64,000 nucleotides of DNA from Codonopsis lanceolata. Taxonomy: Eukaryota > Streptophyta > Magnoliopsida > Asterales > Campanulaceae. The stretch is taken from contig CM028382.1 of NCBI GenBank assembly GCA_013146195.2, positions 118,557,023 through 118,621,022 on the forward strand, given 5' to 3'. How positions within the stretch are numbered: the stretch's first letter is position 1; each line of letters begins with the position of its first letter. Positions 35,521 through 47,065 of the stretch are shown in pieces. Position numbers and translations under genes: made by a program. The notes beneath the pieces were generated by a model that was given only the letters and a program-made list of their open reading frames with translations, did not search any database and had not been told where the DNA came from.

Positions 35521-35900
35521 ATATTTCATCTTCACCATTTACTTGTGTTGTAACTATATTGTTTTGTCCTTAACTATTTTTGTAATTATGACTAACTTTA
35601 ATGGTATTAATATATCCATTAATAATTAAACTTTTCAAATTGGGACTCTTTGGGTGAAACAGATGGAGTATTTATTTAAACAAATATAGAAAATTACTTC
35701 CCCCATTCCGTACAAAGAATCCCCGTTTAAAAGTCAATTTTTTTTAAAAATGATACTTTTAGTAGCTCATTAATAATAAAATAACATTTTTATGACTTAA
35801 TTTTTGAAAGTAAATTTTTTAAATGAAACACTGAAAAATAGAATAGTAAAATCTTTGCTTGAAACGGAGGGAGTATATAACTTTGTTGTTGGGGGATTGT
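35521..35900. repeat. Block B, copy 2
   Basis: Near-copy of 26600-26985, again starting ATTTCATCTTCACC after a GT/AT microsatellite. At its left it directly adjoins the Helitron helicase relic. It has an uninterrupted CTTGTGTTG site where copy 3 carries a MITE. Confidence 0.88.
35697..35873. mobile_element. Stowaway-like MITE in block B, copy 2
   Basis: Ends CTTCCCCCATTCCG and GAAACGGAGGGAG with TA flanks; same insertion as 26778-26954. Confidence 0.7.
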
Positions 35901-36988
35901 TGAACATATACTAATAATAACAACACCTAATAATATTAATAGCTACCACCGGACTAAACAAAATTCTAAATGTTTATTAAATTTTGATATTAAATATAGG
36001 GAGATGTTATTTTCACTACAATTTTTACTTATCTACTACATCATTAACTATTTTATTAAATGAATACATGTTTGAACAAAACTACCCCTTAACCGTATGT
36101 ACTTGACTGTTTTAAATTGACGAATCAATTTACTTTTCTAATTGTATTTTAACATTATTTTTTATTTACATCAAAGAAAAACATAGTAATTTAAAATTTA
36201 TTTTACTTTTTAATGACTTTATTAATTAAACTTATAACCAAAGTTATACCGTATAATAAAAAATATCTTACATACATTTTTCGTCTACCAAACTTTGAAT
36301 AAATGTGTTCTTTGGTTACGGAAAAAAAGCTAAAAGTGAAATTTAAAGGATGTAATTGTAAAAATTTGATTCAATAGTAAAATCATAGTATGACATAGTA
36401 TCGTAAAATTTTAAATCATTTGTCTACCTTTAAAATTTAAAGGATGTAATTATCGGCTTTTTAGAAATTGTGGAGTTTACATTATTGACAGGACTGATTA
36501 TGTTTTATCATATGTGTTTTATTTAGCCCATAATTAGTAAGGGGCTTTACATGTGTTTTTCGTCTTTGTTGCGTGCTCGACCTGAGGCTCGTATAGAGAT
36601 TGAGGTTCGGGGCACGATATCATTTGTTTGGGTTTGTTTATATTAGAGGGAGATGGCGAATGGCTTAGAGAGAGGGGCAATATTATTTTTATTATGAAGG
36701 TAACAGGATAAGATGTGTATATGACAAGAAACTAGTTTTCAGTCATGGACATAGCTATATGGCACAGTTTTTAGAGTAAAAAACTGTTCTGGTATGAAGA
36801 TATTGATATACGATGAAGATGAAAAACTAACAAATAAAACAACAAATGTTGTGTATAAGGAAATTTTTTAAAATTTATAATAAATACTCTTACAATGATA
36901 AATTTCTATTTAAAATGTTCTCCTTTAATTTTGTTTTTCCTTAATATTTTGCTTAAGTGTAATTTAGTTGAAAAAAATGTTATACATG

Positions 36989-37016
36989 GTGTTTAATACA
37001 CGTGTGCAAACACTAG
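36989..37016 (+). mobile_element. Helitron 3' terminus, older insertion
   Basis: A short hairpin (GTGT-TTAAT-ACAC, 36989-37001) is followed after 11 nt by CTAG (37013-37016) and T, the classic Helitron 3' end. The same end is present in the duplicate at 44871-44898. The 5' TC end is not identified. Confidence 0.65.
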
Positions 37017-37182
37017 TTAACATTTAAAAGTTATATAAGGACATTTTGGTCTTTTTTTGAGATTTCCGACCAACATAACAACAGAATGCCATGATTTGAG
37101 TAATTAAATTGAGAGCTGAGAGTTAAGTCTTTCGTCATTTTATGTACGTCACTATCAATGCCAAAAAGAGTAAAATGCTAAT

Positions 37183-37255
37183 GGCTTCGCCCGGGTTCGA
37201 ACCGGAGACCTTGAGTGTGTTAGACTCACGTGATAACCAACTACACCACGAAACC
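37183..37255 (-). tRNA. trnV-AAC: tRNA-Val(AAC), copy 1
   Basis: On the minus strand 73 nt fold as a full cloverleaf. The acceptor GGTTTCG pairs with CGAAGCC (one G-T pair). The D arm is GTG...CAC. The anticodon stem TGAGT/ACTCA encloses loop CTAACAC with anticodon AAC at positions 34-36. The T arm has GGTTCGAACCC, which also supplies a B box; the A box is in TGGTGTAGTTGG. No CCA is encoded. A TTTT run 9-12 nt past the 3' end and TTTTT soon after could terminate Pol III. No intron. It is a nuclear-type gene and appears intact. Confidence 0.95.
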
Positions 37256-37679
37256 TTAATGTTCATTGTTTTAAAACAAAATTAAATTATATGGACGAGA
37301 CAACAAAAATGAAGTCGCCAGCTATTAGACTGATGTTATTGTTAACCAAACCAGGAAAACTACGACAGGTAGATACTTGGTAAATTGACCGACACAATTC
37401 AAATATTTTTATTTAATTGAAAAATGGAGATATTTAAAATCTGCAGTCTGGAGTCAAGAGAGTGAAGTCTTCTCTTTTTTTTTTTTAAATTTACAATTAA
37501 TAAAAATATTATTGACAATTTGTTTAATTTTTTGCTTAATTTAGAAATGAGACACATTTTGAGATGTATTAAGATGAAACAAAGGATACTTATTTTGGTA
37601 CGGAGCAAGTAACATGGTTTGTGGAAACGAATAGTGTTTGTATTTTTCTAATGGGGGTGGAAATGATTTCAACTAAGAG

Positions 37680-37682
<3 letters not shown>

Positions 37683-37770
<88 letters not shown>
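37683..37770. repeat. (AT)n microsatellite
   Basis: About 44 uninterrupted AT units. The poly(Ile-Tyr) frame through it is not a gene. Confidence 0.97.
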
Positions 37771-37774
<4 letters not shown>

Positions 37775-38470
37775 TAATGAATTTATTAATAAATGAAACT
37801 GATAATGTGAAAATGAATTAATATTTACATTAATTCTGATAACAATTAAAAAGAAAAAAACAAATATTTCAAATTACAAAACTTACAATTTTTTTTACAT
37901 AAAATTGATTAATTAATTAAAATATCGAAAAGAAAAAGGAGATAGTTGCTCAACCACCGTTCACATATGTGAACTTAGGCAGTAATTATGACCGTAGGAT
38001 CTTCGTAAATGAATCAATCTCAGCCCCTGAATAACAGTTGTCCGTGCCGATGGCACGGTACCAGTTTGTGAATTTATCAATAAATGAAGCAGATAATGTG
38101 GAAATGAAATAATATTTACTTATAATTTATCTAAGTTAATTATAATAACAGTTAAAAAGAAAAAAAAACAAATATTTCAAATTACAAAACTTACTATTCT
38201 TTTTTTAAAAAAATTGTATACGAAATTGCAAGCCGGAAAAAAATTAAATTGATTAAGTTAATTACGATAACAATTAAAAAGAAAAAAAAGATTAAAATAG
38301 AAATATTCAAAACTTAGACATAAATTAAATTGAGATTCAGTTTCAAAAAATAAATTGATTAAGTTAATTACGATAACAGTTAAAAAGAAAAAAAAACATA
38401 TTTCAAATTACAAAACTTACGATTTTTTTTGTATAAAATTGATTAATTAATTAAAATATCAAAAAAAAAG
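37771..38470. repeat. Threefold local repeat, AT-rich
   Basis: A segment containing AACAATTAAAAAGAAAAAA and TTTCAAATTACAAAACTTAC occurs at about 37780-37920, 38070-38240 and 38340-38470. Another shared part, TTGCTCAACCACCGTTCACA-like, is near 37945 and 38550. A palindrome CCGTGCCGATGGCACGG lies near 38042. I see no gene. Confidence 0.7.
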
Positions 38471-38954
38471 AAAAAGGACGTGAGTTTGGTGGAGGAAGGA
38501 TTAGCTGCCACTAACTGTGAATAGTGGGGGGAGTTGGAAAGAGAGAGGGGGTAGTTGCTCAACCGCCGTTCACACATGTGAAATTGGGCAGCGATTATGA
38601 CCGTATAATCTCCGTAAATGAATCAATCTTAGCCCCTGAATAGCTTTTGTCAATTGTGAGTGTGCGACTATTAGCTGTATTGTATTATAGATAATATGAT
38701 TGTGGACGACAATTGGTCAACCAGATTGATGGTAGATCAATTGCACGTTTGCACTTTGTTGCTTCTTTCCAAGAGTACAAGTGTGATTTGCATTTCATGC
38801 ATGTGCCCCGCCCCGGATAATGGATGTGGACCATGCCGTCAAAATTGATTAGGATGGACCGGATGGTGTCGTTCAAACAATTCCAGCCATGCTAACAAAT
38901 CTCCACCTTGGCTTGAAATCCATCAAACAGTTTCGACGACAACAACCTTTGCTA
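38471..38954. other. No gene seen; retroelement-like scraps
   Basis: The end of this stretch (38860-38940) contains AAATCTCCACCTTGGCTTG and CAAACAGTTTCGACGAC, also found two to three times at 45545-45735. Such phrases occur around plant Copia LTRs, so both may be LTR scraps. Confidence 0.4.
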
Positions 38955-40495
38955 AAAACATAATAAGTGGTATTATGATATAGATGTATATATATTAGCA
39001 TAAGTCTTTTAACTAAAAGCTTCTTCACAACAACCTTTGCTAAAAACTCTAGCTAATTAGATCAAGAATTTGAAGAGTTTATTTAAGTTGACAAAAATCA
39101 ATATCAATAGAAAGGGGAGGACCTTTTACTAATATAGACATCTAAATTTGAGCATGTTATTGATAAATGCATGAGCTCATGAGTAATTGAATATATCACC
39201 ATTTGGTCAATTAAGAAATTGTAATTGATTATGTTCATTTTATTATAATTATTATTAGTACTCAAATAAAAAGTAAATGATTGTTATAATATAATTACAT
39301 GAGTTAGTTAAGAGAATTCTTAAGGTTTCCTTTTAAATGGTATATATTCAATACTCTAATAAATGAAATTGATAGTCATTTTAATGTCACATTAATAACA
39401 TAATTATAACCAAACTATTGTTTCTCTTTCTCCCATCCTCCTCTCTCTAAAAACCCTTTGTATTTCATTTTTATAGTTTATGTTTTTCTATTAATGGGAG
39501 TTTTGAGTATGAATTCTATGTCCTTAGAAATCCTATTTTATATTCGTTTTTTTTTTAATTTTGTTCGATAGCTAATTAATTCTACATTCTACCTCTACAC
39601 ACGGTTATCAAAGGCCCATGGAGAAGCTCATTATAGTACTTGTATGCTTGTAGTCAGAATCTTATTAAAAATGGGAGCATATGGATTGGTTTGGATTAAT
39701 ATGGAATTACTACCCCACACGACAAAAAGAAGATAAAATCAAGTATACTTGTTATTTTATTTGTTAATATTTATATAAAATAAATATTTTTGATAGTATT
39801 ACTTGTAAGTAATAAAATTTAAACAAATATGTAGAGATTTTAATTTATTAAAAGTATTTTTATGGATAATACACAATAAATCAAATGTAAGAAATTCAAT
39901 ACCAAAAATAAATAAAATGCTAAAATCAAGAGCAAAATATAAACCAATTTATATGTTTCCAAAATGATTAATATCTTCTACTATTAGTGGTTGTGAGATT
40001 GTTAAGATGATCAATCACAAAGAAAATGAGTAACTATGACATTGCATATTCAATACTTCAATACGTTAATTTTTTAATTAATTATAATTCTAACTTTTCT
40101 TTCTTTAAATGATTTGTAATATCCTTTTTTGATACGTTAAATAATATTTAATCACATTTATAATAGGTTAACTAATATTTAATCTAATAAAATAATTTGT
40201 AATTCTATTTAAAATTGGCTAATTGTTATTTAATCAATTTTTAATAAGTTAAATAATGGGAGGGGTAAACAAAAACCAATACTATAAAAACTTATACAAA
40301 AATCAAAACAAAACTAAAATCAATGCGAAAACTAAAGATCACAATCAATTAAAAACAATATATTATCACCCAAGTAGATGGAAAATACAAAAATCAAAGC
40401 CAAAACCAAAATCAAATATCAAATATCAAAGCCAAAATCAAAAATACTATTATAACAAAAAAAAAATTATCAAAAACCATAAAATAAATAAATAA

Positions 40496-40568
<73 letters not shown>

Positions 40569-41284
40569 AAACCTAAAACAAATTTAGAAGATTATAATCC
40601 CACAAAAAAAGTTTAAAAGAGTCATGTTTAATCAATATGGTTAAGAAAACTGAAAAATCTAACTATGGTATAAGGAGCAAGACGAGAATAAAGAATTTTC
40701 TAGTGATGTCTCTACCTGATCAAAAGCCGCGGGAAGAAGACAATTGTCTCTTGGAGTAGGGGCTCCCCGAGTAAGAGAATTGACATTAGTAAATTAAAAT
40801 GAAAATTAAAGTGAAGAGCACAAAACTGCTCCATCACGACCACCATGCTAGCCGACAAAACGTAAGAACCAAGGGTGGAACAGAAATCGTCAAATGAAGA
40901 TATATTCAATCACTCATGAGCTCATGCATGTATCAATAAAATGCTCAAATTCATATATCTATATTGGCAAAAGATCCTTCCCTCCTCTATTGACATTGGG
41001 TTTTGTCAACTTAAGTACACAATATCAAACTCTTCAAATTCTTGATCCAATTAGTTAGAGTTTTTAGCAGATATTGTTGTGAAGAAATCATTAGTTAAAA
41101 GGCTTATGCTAATATATATACATATATCATGATACCCCTTATTATATTAATTATTACTAAGCATTATTATTAGTTAATGGTTAGAATACAAAAAGTTTTC
41201 ATGAAATCAAGAGTCATACCCTCACAATTGAGATTTAACAAAAGAGGATGAGGTGGCACAGTCATAGTGCTCCTCACCAACTTT
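38955..41284. mobile_element. Long-TIR element F, copy 2, left-truncated
   Basis: About 90% identical and colinear with 23985-26536. The outer ~130 bp of the left TIR are missing, while the right TIR (about 40890-41284) is complete and ends CTCACCAACTTT. It has about 85 extra bases at 40700-40780 compared with copy 1, an AT tract at 40496-40566, and an unexpanded version of the heptamer array. Confidence 0.85.
40391..40446. repeat. Unexpanded counterpart of the (TCAAAAA)n array
   Basis: Between the shared flanks GGAAAATACAAAAATCAAA and AAAATCAAAAATACTATTA this copy has only about 56 bp of irregular AATCAAA-like sequence (AAAGCCAAAACCAAAATC and similar). Confidence 0.9.
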
Positions 41285-41292
41285 AAATATTA

Positions 41293-41388
41293 AATATATA
41301 TATATATATTATATATATATATATAATATATAATATATATATATATATAATATTTAATATATATATATATATATATTTATTTATTTAT
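41293..41388. repeat. Compound AT-rich microsatellite
   Basis: (AT)n broken by AATATT and (TTTA)n units, between element F and block B, as at the right side of copy 1. Confidence 0.9.
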
Positions 41389-41415
41389 ATTTCATCTTCA
41401 CCTTTTACTTGTGTT

Positions 41416-41768
41416 TAGGTCTGTCAATTGGGTGGGTTGGGTTGGGTTGGAATGAGTAATGGGTTGAAACAAACCGAAATCCATTAAAACCCAAATGTCA
41501 AACGGGTTGAAATGGGTTGGGTTGAAACATGTAATGGGTTAAAACGGGTCAACCCGTCTCAACCCAAAAATTTTCCTCCAAAAAACAAAAATTTATAGCA
41601 CAAAAAAGTCATGGGTCAAAATGGATAACGGGCTCCGACCCGCGTTAACCCTACATGACCGACCCGTTAATATTATTGGGTCGAAACAGGTTACCCGCTT
41701 CAACCAAAAAATATTAATGGGTTGGGTTTGGTGGGTTAATGGGTAATGTATTATAATTGCCAAACCAA
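41416..41768. mobile_element. hAT-type MITE, 353 bp, with empty sites
   Basis: Perfect 8-bp duplication CTTGTGTT at 41408-41415 and 41769-41776. Ends TAGGTCTGTCAATT and TTGGTTTGGCAATT (reversed right end). The interior is rich in GGGTTGGG and AACCCG motifs. Block B copies 1 and 2 read straight through the target, so the insertion is later than the duplication. Confidence 0.92.
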
Positions 41769-41922
41769 CTTGTGTTGTAACCACATTGTTTGTCCTTAAC
41801 TATTTTTGTAATTATGACTAACTTTAATAATATTAATATATCCCTTAATAATTAAAATTTTCAAATTGGGATTCTTTGGGTGGAACGGAGGGAGTATTTA
41901 TTTAAACAAATATAGAAAATTA

Positions 41923-42106
41923 CTTTCACCATTCCATTCAAAGAATCTCCGTTTGAAAGTCAATTTTTTTTTTATAAAAAAAATGACATTTTTAGTAGCT
42001 CATTAATAATAAAATAACACTTTTATGACTTGATTTTTGAAAGTGGACGTTTTAAATGAAACATCGAAAAATAAAATAGTAGAATTTTTGCCCGGAACGG
42101 AGGGAG
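41923..42106. mobile_element. Stowaway-like MITE in block B, copy 3
   Basis: Ends CTTTCACCATTCC and GGAACGGAGGGAG with TA flanks; third copy of the same insertion. Confidence 0.7.
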
Positions 42107-42206
42107 TATATAACTTTGTTGTTGGGGGATTGTTGAACATATACTAATAATAACAACACCTAATAATATTAATAGCTACCACATGACCAAACAAAATTCT
42201 AAATTT

Positions 42207-42211
<5 letters not shown>

Positions 42212-42265
<54 letters not shown>

Positions 42266-43902
42266 GGTAAGGGTAGATTTCTCTTTCCAAAATTTCACTT
42301 TTGAATTATTGACTTTTGAGTTACCATTTCACTCGTTCTCTCTCCTATCATTCCTGGTTGTATTTCTCTCTCCCATCTCCTCATTATTTTCTCTCTCATC
42401 ACCCCCAGCTGCTCTCTTTTAATTATGTTTAAATATTTTTCTCTCTTTAAACATAAAAAATAGTAACTAAAACAAAAATAATAGTTCCGGAGTCCATAAA
42501 ACAAAAATATAAGAGATTAGTAAGATAAAAATAATTTATGGAAAAAGCCACCATAAAAATAAAGTTACAAAATTAACAAAACAAAAATAATTTAATGCGG
42601 AGGTTAGTAAAATAAAATAATTAATAATAGTTACAAAGTCAATAAAAACAAAAACAATTTAAACTGAGGTTACTAAAATAATAAAAATAATTTATGGAAC
42701 AAAATTTTAAAAAAAATTCTTAAAAATAACTATGTAAAACAAAAATACATTAGTTAAATAAAAATATTTTATGGAACCAAAATAATAGTTACAGAGTCAA
42801 TAAAACAAAAATAATTTAAAGTGAGGTTATTAAAATTATAAAAATAATTTACGGAACAAAAGTTTAAAACAAATTCTTTAAAATAGTTATGTGAAACAAA
42901 AATATGTTAGTAAAATAAAAATATTTTATGGAACAAAAATAATCGTTACATAACCAATAAAACAAAACAATATAAAGTGAGGTTAGCAAAATTAAAAAAA
43001 AATTACAGAACAATTTTTTTCTGTAAAACTAATTTTTAAAAATAAAACAAAAATAATAGTTACGAAGTCAATAAAAAAATTATGATGGAAGTTATTAAAA
43101 TCAAAATAATTTACAAAAAAAAAACAATAGTTAACGGTAAAAATATTTTTGTTATTTTGATTTTAGCTTATTTTTTTGCTCATAAATTTATTTATTCATA
43201 AAATACAAATATAATTCAATAAAAGTAATCATTCAAAAGAAATAACTTATTTGTGTTTAGATTTTTTTTGCAGGGCGAAAAAAAATTCAAATTTGTTCGA
43301 AAACATTTATTATACAAAATTTTTGAATTGTATAAAGTGTTCGGGGTTATCATGCCATAAATTGAACTTAAAATTAGTGTTCCAGTAATGTTATTGAGAA
43401 ACATTGACCAGACTGCAGGGTTGTGCAATGGAACAAGAGTAATCATCATAAATCTTGAGAATCACATTGTTAAACAAAATTTTTGAAAGGAAGCAATGTT
43501 GCAGAAAATATTTTTATCCCAAAATTATCATTAACTTTATCTGATGTAAGATTGTCTTTCAAGTTCCAGAGAAGACAATTTACATTGCTGATATCATATG
43601 CAATGACTATTAACAAGTGTCAAAGTCAATAATTGCACGTATGTCTCTTTTTGAATAGTCATGAACAGTTATATGTCGTAGTTTATAGAGTAACAAATTA
43701 TTTTGGTTTGAAGATATTGATATGCGATCAAGATAAAAAACCAACTAATAAGACAACAAATGTAGTGTATAAGGAAGTTTTTTAGAATCTATAATGATTA
43801 GTGATATACTTATGTATAATTGTTAATAAATCGATCCTCCTTATTTTGTTTATGTACGATTTAGTTGGCGTGCGTTTAACGCACGGGTTAAAAAAACTAG
43901 TA
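42212..43902 (+). mobile_element. Helitron inserted in block C, copy 2
   Basis: The 3' end is a model Helitron terminus: hairpin CGTGCGT-TTA-ACGCACG (43871-43887), 11 nt, CTAG (43899-43902), then T. Block C copy 1 has no insert here (GATATTAAATATAGGG), so the insertion joins A and T as Helitrons do. The 5' TC is not visible because the left edge is an AT run (42209-42263). The inside has AT-rich filler with repeated AAACAAAAATAATAGTTA phrases and a helicase relic. Confidence 0.85.
43290..43770 (+). pseudogene. Helitron helicase relic in the 1.69-kb Helitron
   Basis: Frames read LKISVPVMLLRNIDQTAGLC and NGTRVII, then GSNVAENIFIP-like and MTINKCQSQ-like segments with frameshifts. It is the C-terminal PIF1-like region, just before the Helitron 3' end, its normal place. 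Confidence 0.75.
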
Positions 43903-44870
43903 AAATATAAGGTGATGTTATTTCCACTACAATTTTTGCTTATCCAATACATCCTTAACTATTTTATTAAATAAATACATGTTTGAACAAAACTACCCCT
44001 TAACCTTAAGTATTTGTCCGTTTTAAATTGACTAATCAATTTACTTTTCTAATTGCATTTTAACATTATTTTTTAATTACATCAAAGAAAAACATATTTA
44101 TTTTAATATTTATTTTACTTTTTTAATGACTTTATTAATTAATCTTATGACCAAAGTTATACCGTATAATAAAAAAATATCCTACATACATTTTTTGTCT
44201 ACCAAACTTTGAATAAATGTGTTCTTTGGTTATGGAAAAAAAGCTAAAAGTGAAATTTAAAGGATGTAATTGTAAAATATTGATTTAATAGTAAAATCAT
44301 AGTATGACATAGTATCGTAAAATTTTAAATCTTTTGTCTACCTTTAAAATTTAAAGGATGTAATTCCCGACTTTTTAGAATTAAGTTGTGGAGTTTACAT
44401 TATTCACAGGAGTTATTATGTTTTATCAGGTGTGTTTTATTTAGCTCATAATTAGTAAGGGGCTTTGCAAGTGTTTTTTGTCTTTGTTACGCACTCGACC
44501 TGAGACTCGTATAGAGATTAAGGTTCGGGGAGCGATATCATGTGTTTGGGTTTGTTTATATTAAAGGGAGATGGTGAATGGCTTAGTGAGAGGGGAAATA
44601 ATATTTTTATTATGAGGGTAACATGATAAGATGTATATATGACAAGAAACTAGTTTTCAGCTATGGATAGCTTTATGTCGCAGTTTTTAAAATAACAAAT
44701 TATTTTGGTCTGAAGATATTGATATACAATGAAGATGAAAAACTAACAAATAAAATAACAAATATTGTGTATAAGTAATTTTTTCAAAATTTATAATAAT
44801 TTCTCTAACAATGATAAATTTATATTTAAAATGTTTTCTTTAATTTATTCTTTTAAAAATGTTATACATG

Positions 44871-44898
44871 GTGTTTAATACTCGTGTGCAAACACTAG
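44871..44898 (+). mobile_element. Helitron 3' terminus, duplicate copy
   Basis: GTGTTTAATACTC hairpin (one arm mismatched), 11 nt, CTAG (44895-44898), T. Counterpart of 36989-37016. Confidence 0.6.
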
Positions 44899-45055
44899 TT
44901 AACATTTAAAAGTTATGTAAGGACATTTTGGTATTTTTAGAAATTTCTGACCAACATAACAGAAGGACATGATTTGAGTAATTAAATTGAGAGTTGAGAG
45001 TTAATTTCATCATTTTATGTACGTCTGTCAATGCCAAAAAGAGTAAAATGCTAAT

Positions 45056-45128
45056 GGCTTCGCCCGGGTTCGAACCGGAGACCTTGAGTGTGTTAGACTC
45101 ACGTGATAACCAACTACACCACGAAACC
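45056..45128 (-). tRNA. trnV-AAC: tRNA-Val(AAC), copy 2
   Basis: All 73 nt equal those of the copy at 37183-37255, while the surrounding repeat differs by about 10%. The cloverleaf, anticodon AAC, A and B boxes and the downstream T runs are the same. Complete identity in a diverged block suggests selection or gene conversion on the tRNA, though 73 nt is a short test. Confidence 0.95.
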
Positions 45129-45465
45129 TTATTGTTTCCTGTTTTGAAAAACATTAAATTGCGTGGACGAGACAATTCAAATCTTTTTATTTAATTGAAA
45201 AATGGAGATATTTAAAATCTGCAGTCTGGAGTCCAAATGGGAGTCAGAGTGAAGTCTTCTCTTTTTTTTTAAATCTTATAATTAATAAAAATATTATTGA
45301 CAATTTGTTTAATTTTTTGCTTAAAATAGAAATGAGACACATATTTTGAGATGTGTTATGATGAAACAAATAATACTTATTTTGGAATGGAGCAAGTAAC
45401 ATGGTTCGTGGAAACCAAAAGTGTTTGTACTTTTCGAATACGATGGAAATGATTTCAACTGAGGT

Positions 45466-45735
45466 TATATATATATGTGTGTGTGTGTGTGTGTGCGCGT
45501 GCGCACGCGTGCCCCGACCCCGAATAATGGATGTGGACCATGCTATCAAAATTGATTAGGATGGTGTCGTTCAAACAATTCAAGTCATGTTAACAAATCT
45601 CCACCTTGGCCTGAAATCCATCAAACAGTTTTGACGACGTGGTCCAAACAGTTCTAGAATCCATCAAACAGTTTCGACGACATGGTCCAAACAGCTCTAG
45701 GCCTTTAGCCAGACTAATAAATCTCCACCTTGGCT
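45466..45735. repeat. Microsatellite and Copia-LTR-like scraps
   Basis: (GT)n with GCGCGTGCGCACGCGT (45476-45510), then three imperfect repeats with AAATCTCCACCTTGG and CCATCAAACAGTTTCGACG, matching 38860-38940. Confidence 0.6.
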
Positions 45736-46040
45736 TGAATTCAATCAAACACAAATAATTTGGAATATCTTATTTTCATCATCTTCGCTAATGCCCCTCC
45801 AGGCATCTCACAAGCCGCAAACTTTAATCAAGTACAAGTTTGATTTCATCTTCTCTAATCCAGTCCTTTTCATTGCCGGACCATCACCAAACTCCCCCCC
45901 CCATCTCCAACCATAGACGTCGTCCTCCTTCCATCTCTGATCTACCTCTGTCCCTACCTCTCTCCATGTTAAGCAACGACCTACTCCATCTTTGCCCCCA
46001 ATCCAGCCAAAGCGGTAGGCTTCACCAGCTCTCTCCCCCA

Positions 46041-46273
46041 ACTTCATCTCCATCTCAGATCTGGCTCCATCTCGAACCGCTCTTGTGCTTCAGTCTGAAC
46101 ACGAGCTCTGTCTTCACCGCCATCTCCAAGCTCTTTCTTCCTGCATCAACCATCATCAAAACCACCCACATTAACGACTCATGGCCGAGGCCGAAGACTA
46201 AGAAGTTGCAAGGAGAGAGAGAGATTGGAGAATGTCAAAGGAGACTTTGATGTCGCCAAGCGATTTATGTGGG
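46041..46273. repeat. Repeat shared with the inside of the adjacent hAT
   Basis: About 95% identical, same orientation, to 52118-52360 (shared phrases: TCTGAACACGAGCTCTGTCT, CATCATCAAAACCACCCACA, GGAGACTTTGAT). The hAT element at 46276 inserted within this sequence. The C-rich frame starting at 45840 has no motif, so I treat it as noncoding. Confidence 0.88.
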
Positions 46274-46336
46274 ACCAGGGCCGGCCTTGGGCTTAGGCAA
46301 GAGGGGCAACCGCCCTGGGCCTATATTATATAGGGG

Positions 46337-46375
<39 letters not shown>

Positions 46376-46617
46376 ATAATACAATAGAGCTCAGTCCCAT
46401 AAAGAACGGCTCAGATCGCTTAATTGATTTTATATCAGACGGTTGAAATTATATATTTATGTTTATATCAAACGGCTGAGGTTACGTATTTATACCTGTA
46501 TCTAACGGTTGAGATCCATTCACGACTCCTCCCTCTGCGTCCCCCTCTCACTCTCCCTGTACAACTCCAACTCTCTTTCCTTTCCCCGAGTGTTTCTCCG
46601 GCGTTCTTCCAATTGAA

Positions 46618-46835
46618 ATGGGTTTCTCCTCCTTTTCTCCGAGTCTCATAAAGGCGGCTTCTTCCTCTCTCTCTTCATCTCCAAAAATCAACCGGCCCCA
46701 GCGGCTTCTCCCTCTCTCTCTTCGCCCCTTCTTCCCCGGCGAATCTCACCACTGCCCCCTTTACCAAACCCACTGCCCTCCCCTCCTCCCCTCCCGACCT
46801 TCGCCCCCGCCGCGAATCTCAAAGAAAGGAAATCG
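46618..46835 (+). pseudogene. Captured first exon, transit-peptide-like
   Basis: An ATG-started frame (MGFSSFSPSLIKAASSSLSS) rich in Ser, Arg and Pro ends at a strong donor (AATCG|GTAAGTTTC). A CT-rich leader precedes it. The composition suits a chloroplast or mitochondrial transit peptide. It could be the first exon of the STAY-GREEN-like piece downstream, whose family is plastid-targeted, but this is only inferred. Confidence 0.4.
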
Positions 46836-46904
46836 GTAAGTTTCTCATTCCGATTAATCGTTGGGTTTCCGTTCGGTACATTGCTTTTCAATTGTATTTT
46901 TGGG

Positions 46905-47065
46905 TCGGTACATTGCTTTTTATTAAAGGCATCACACAGAGAGAGAATTGCACAAACACACAGAGAGAATTGCACATTTGGGTCGGTACATTGCTTTTTA
47001 TTAAAGGCATATCTTTGATATAGACACAGAGAGAGAATTGCACAAACACACAGAGAGAATTGCAC
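46905..47065. repeat. Direct repeat, ~75-100 bp
   Basis: GGGTCGGTACATTGCTTTTT followed by ATTAAAGGCAT and ACACAGAGAGAGAATTGCAC occurs twice (from 46902 and 46978), with the last phrase four times in total. A further local duplication involves 47308-47385 and 47458-47560. Confidence 0.85.

Larger units (their letters stand above)
35900..37620. repeat. Block C, copy 1 (Helitron tail and tRNA)
   Basis: Colinear with 42137-42211 plus 43903-45430. It holds a helicase-tail relic (about 36720-36880, FSHGH-like), a Helitron 3' terminus at 36989-37016, and the tRNA-Val gene. Identity is about 90%. Confidence 0.85.
41389..42137. repeat. Block B, copy 3 (with MITE)
   Basis: Same block as 26600-26985 and 35521-35900, enlarged by the MITE at 41416-41768. 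Confidence 0.88.
43903..45430. repeat. Block C, copy 2
   Basis: Continues the duplicate of 35990-37620: helicase tail near 44640-44790, Helitron 3' end at 44871-44898, tRNA gene, then a shared poly-T and AT part. Confidence 0.85.

Noticed and set aside
37621..37821. ORF with a long Ile-Tyr repeat
   Set aside because: Translation of an AT microsatellite; the same applies to 54951-55145.
38042..38058. Possible Helitron 3' hairpin (CCGTGCCGATGGCACGG)
   Set aside because: The palindrome is good, but the downstream text is TACCAGT and has no CTRR at the right distance.
45840..46250. 136-residue plus-strand ORF
   Set aside because: Pro/Ser/His-rich frame over a dispersed repeat; the copy at 52118 does not preserve the frame start, and the minus strand is equally open.
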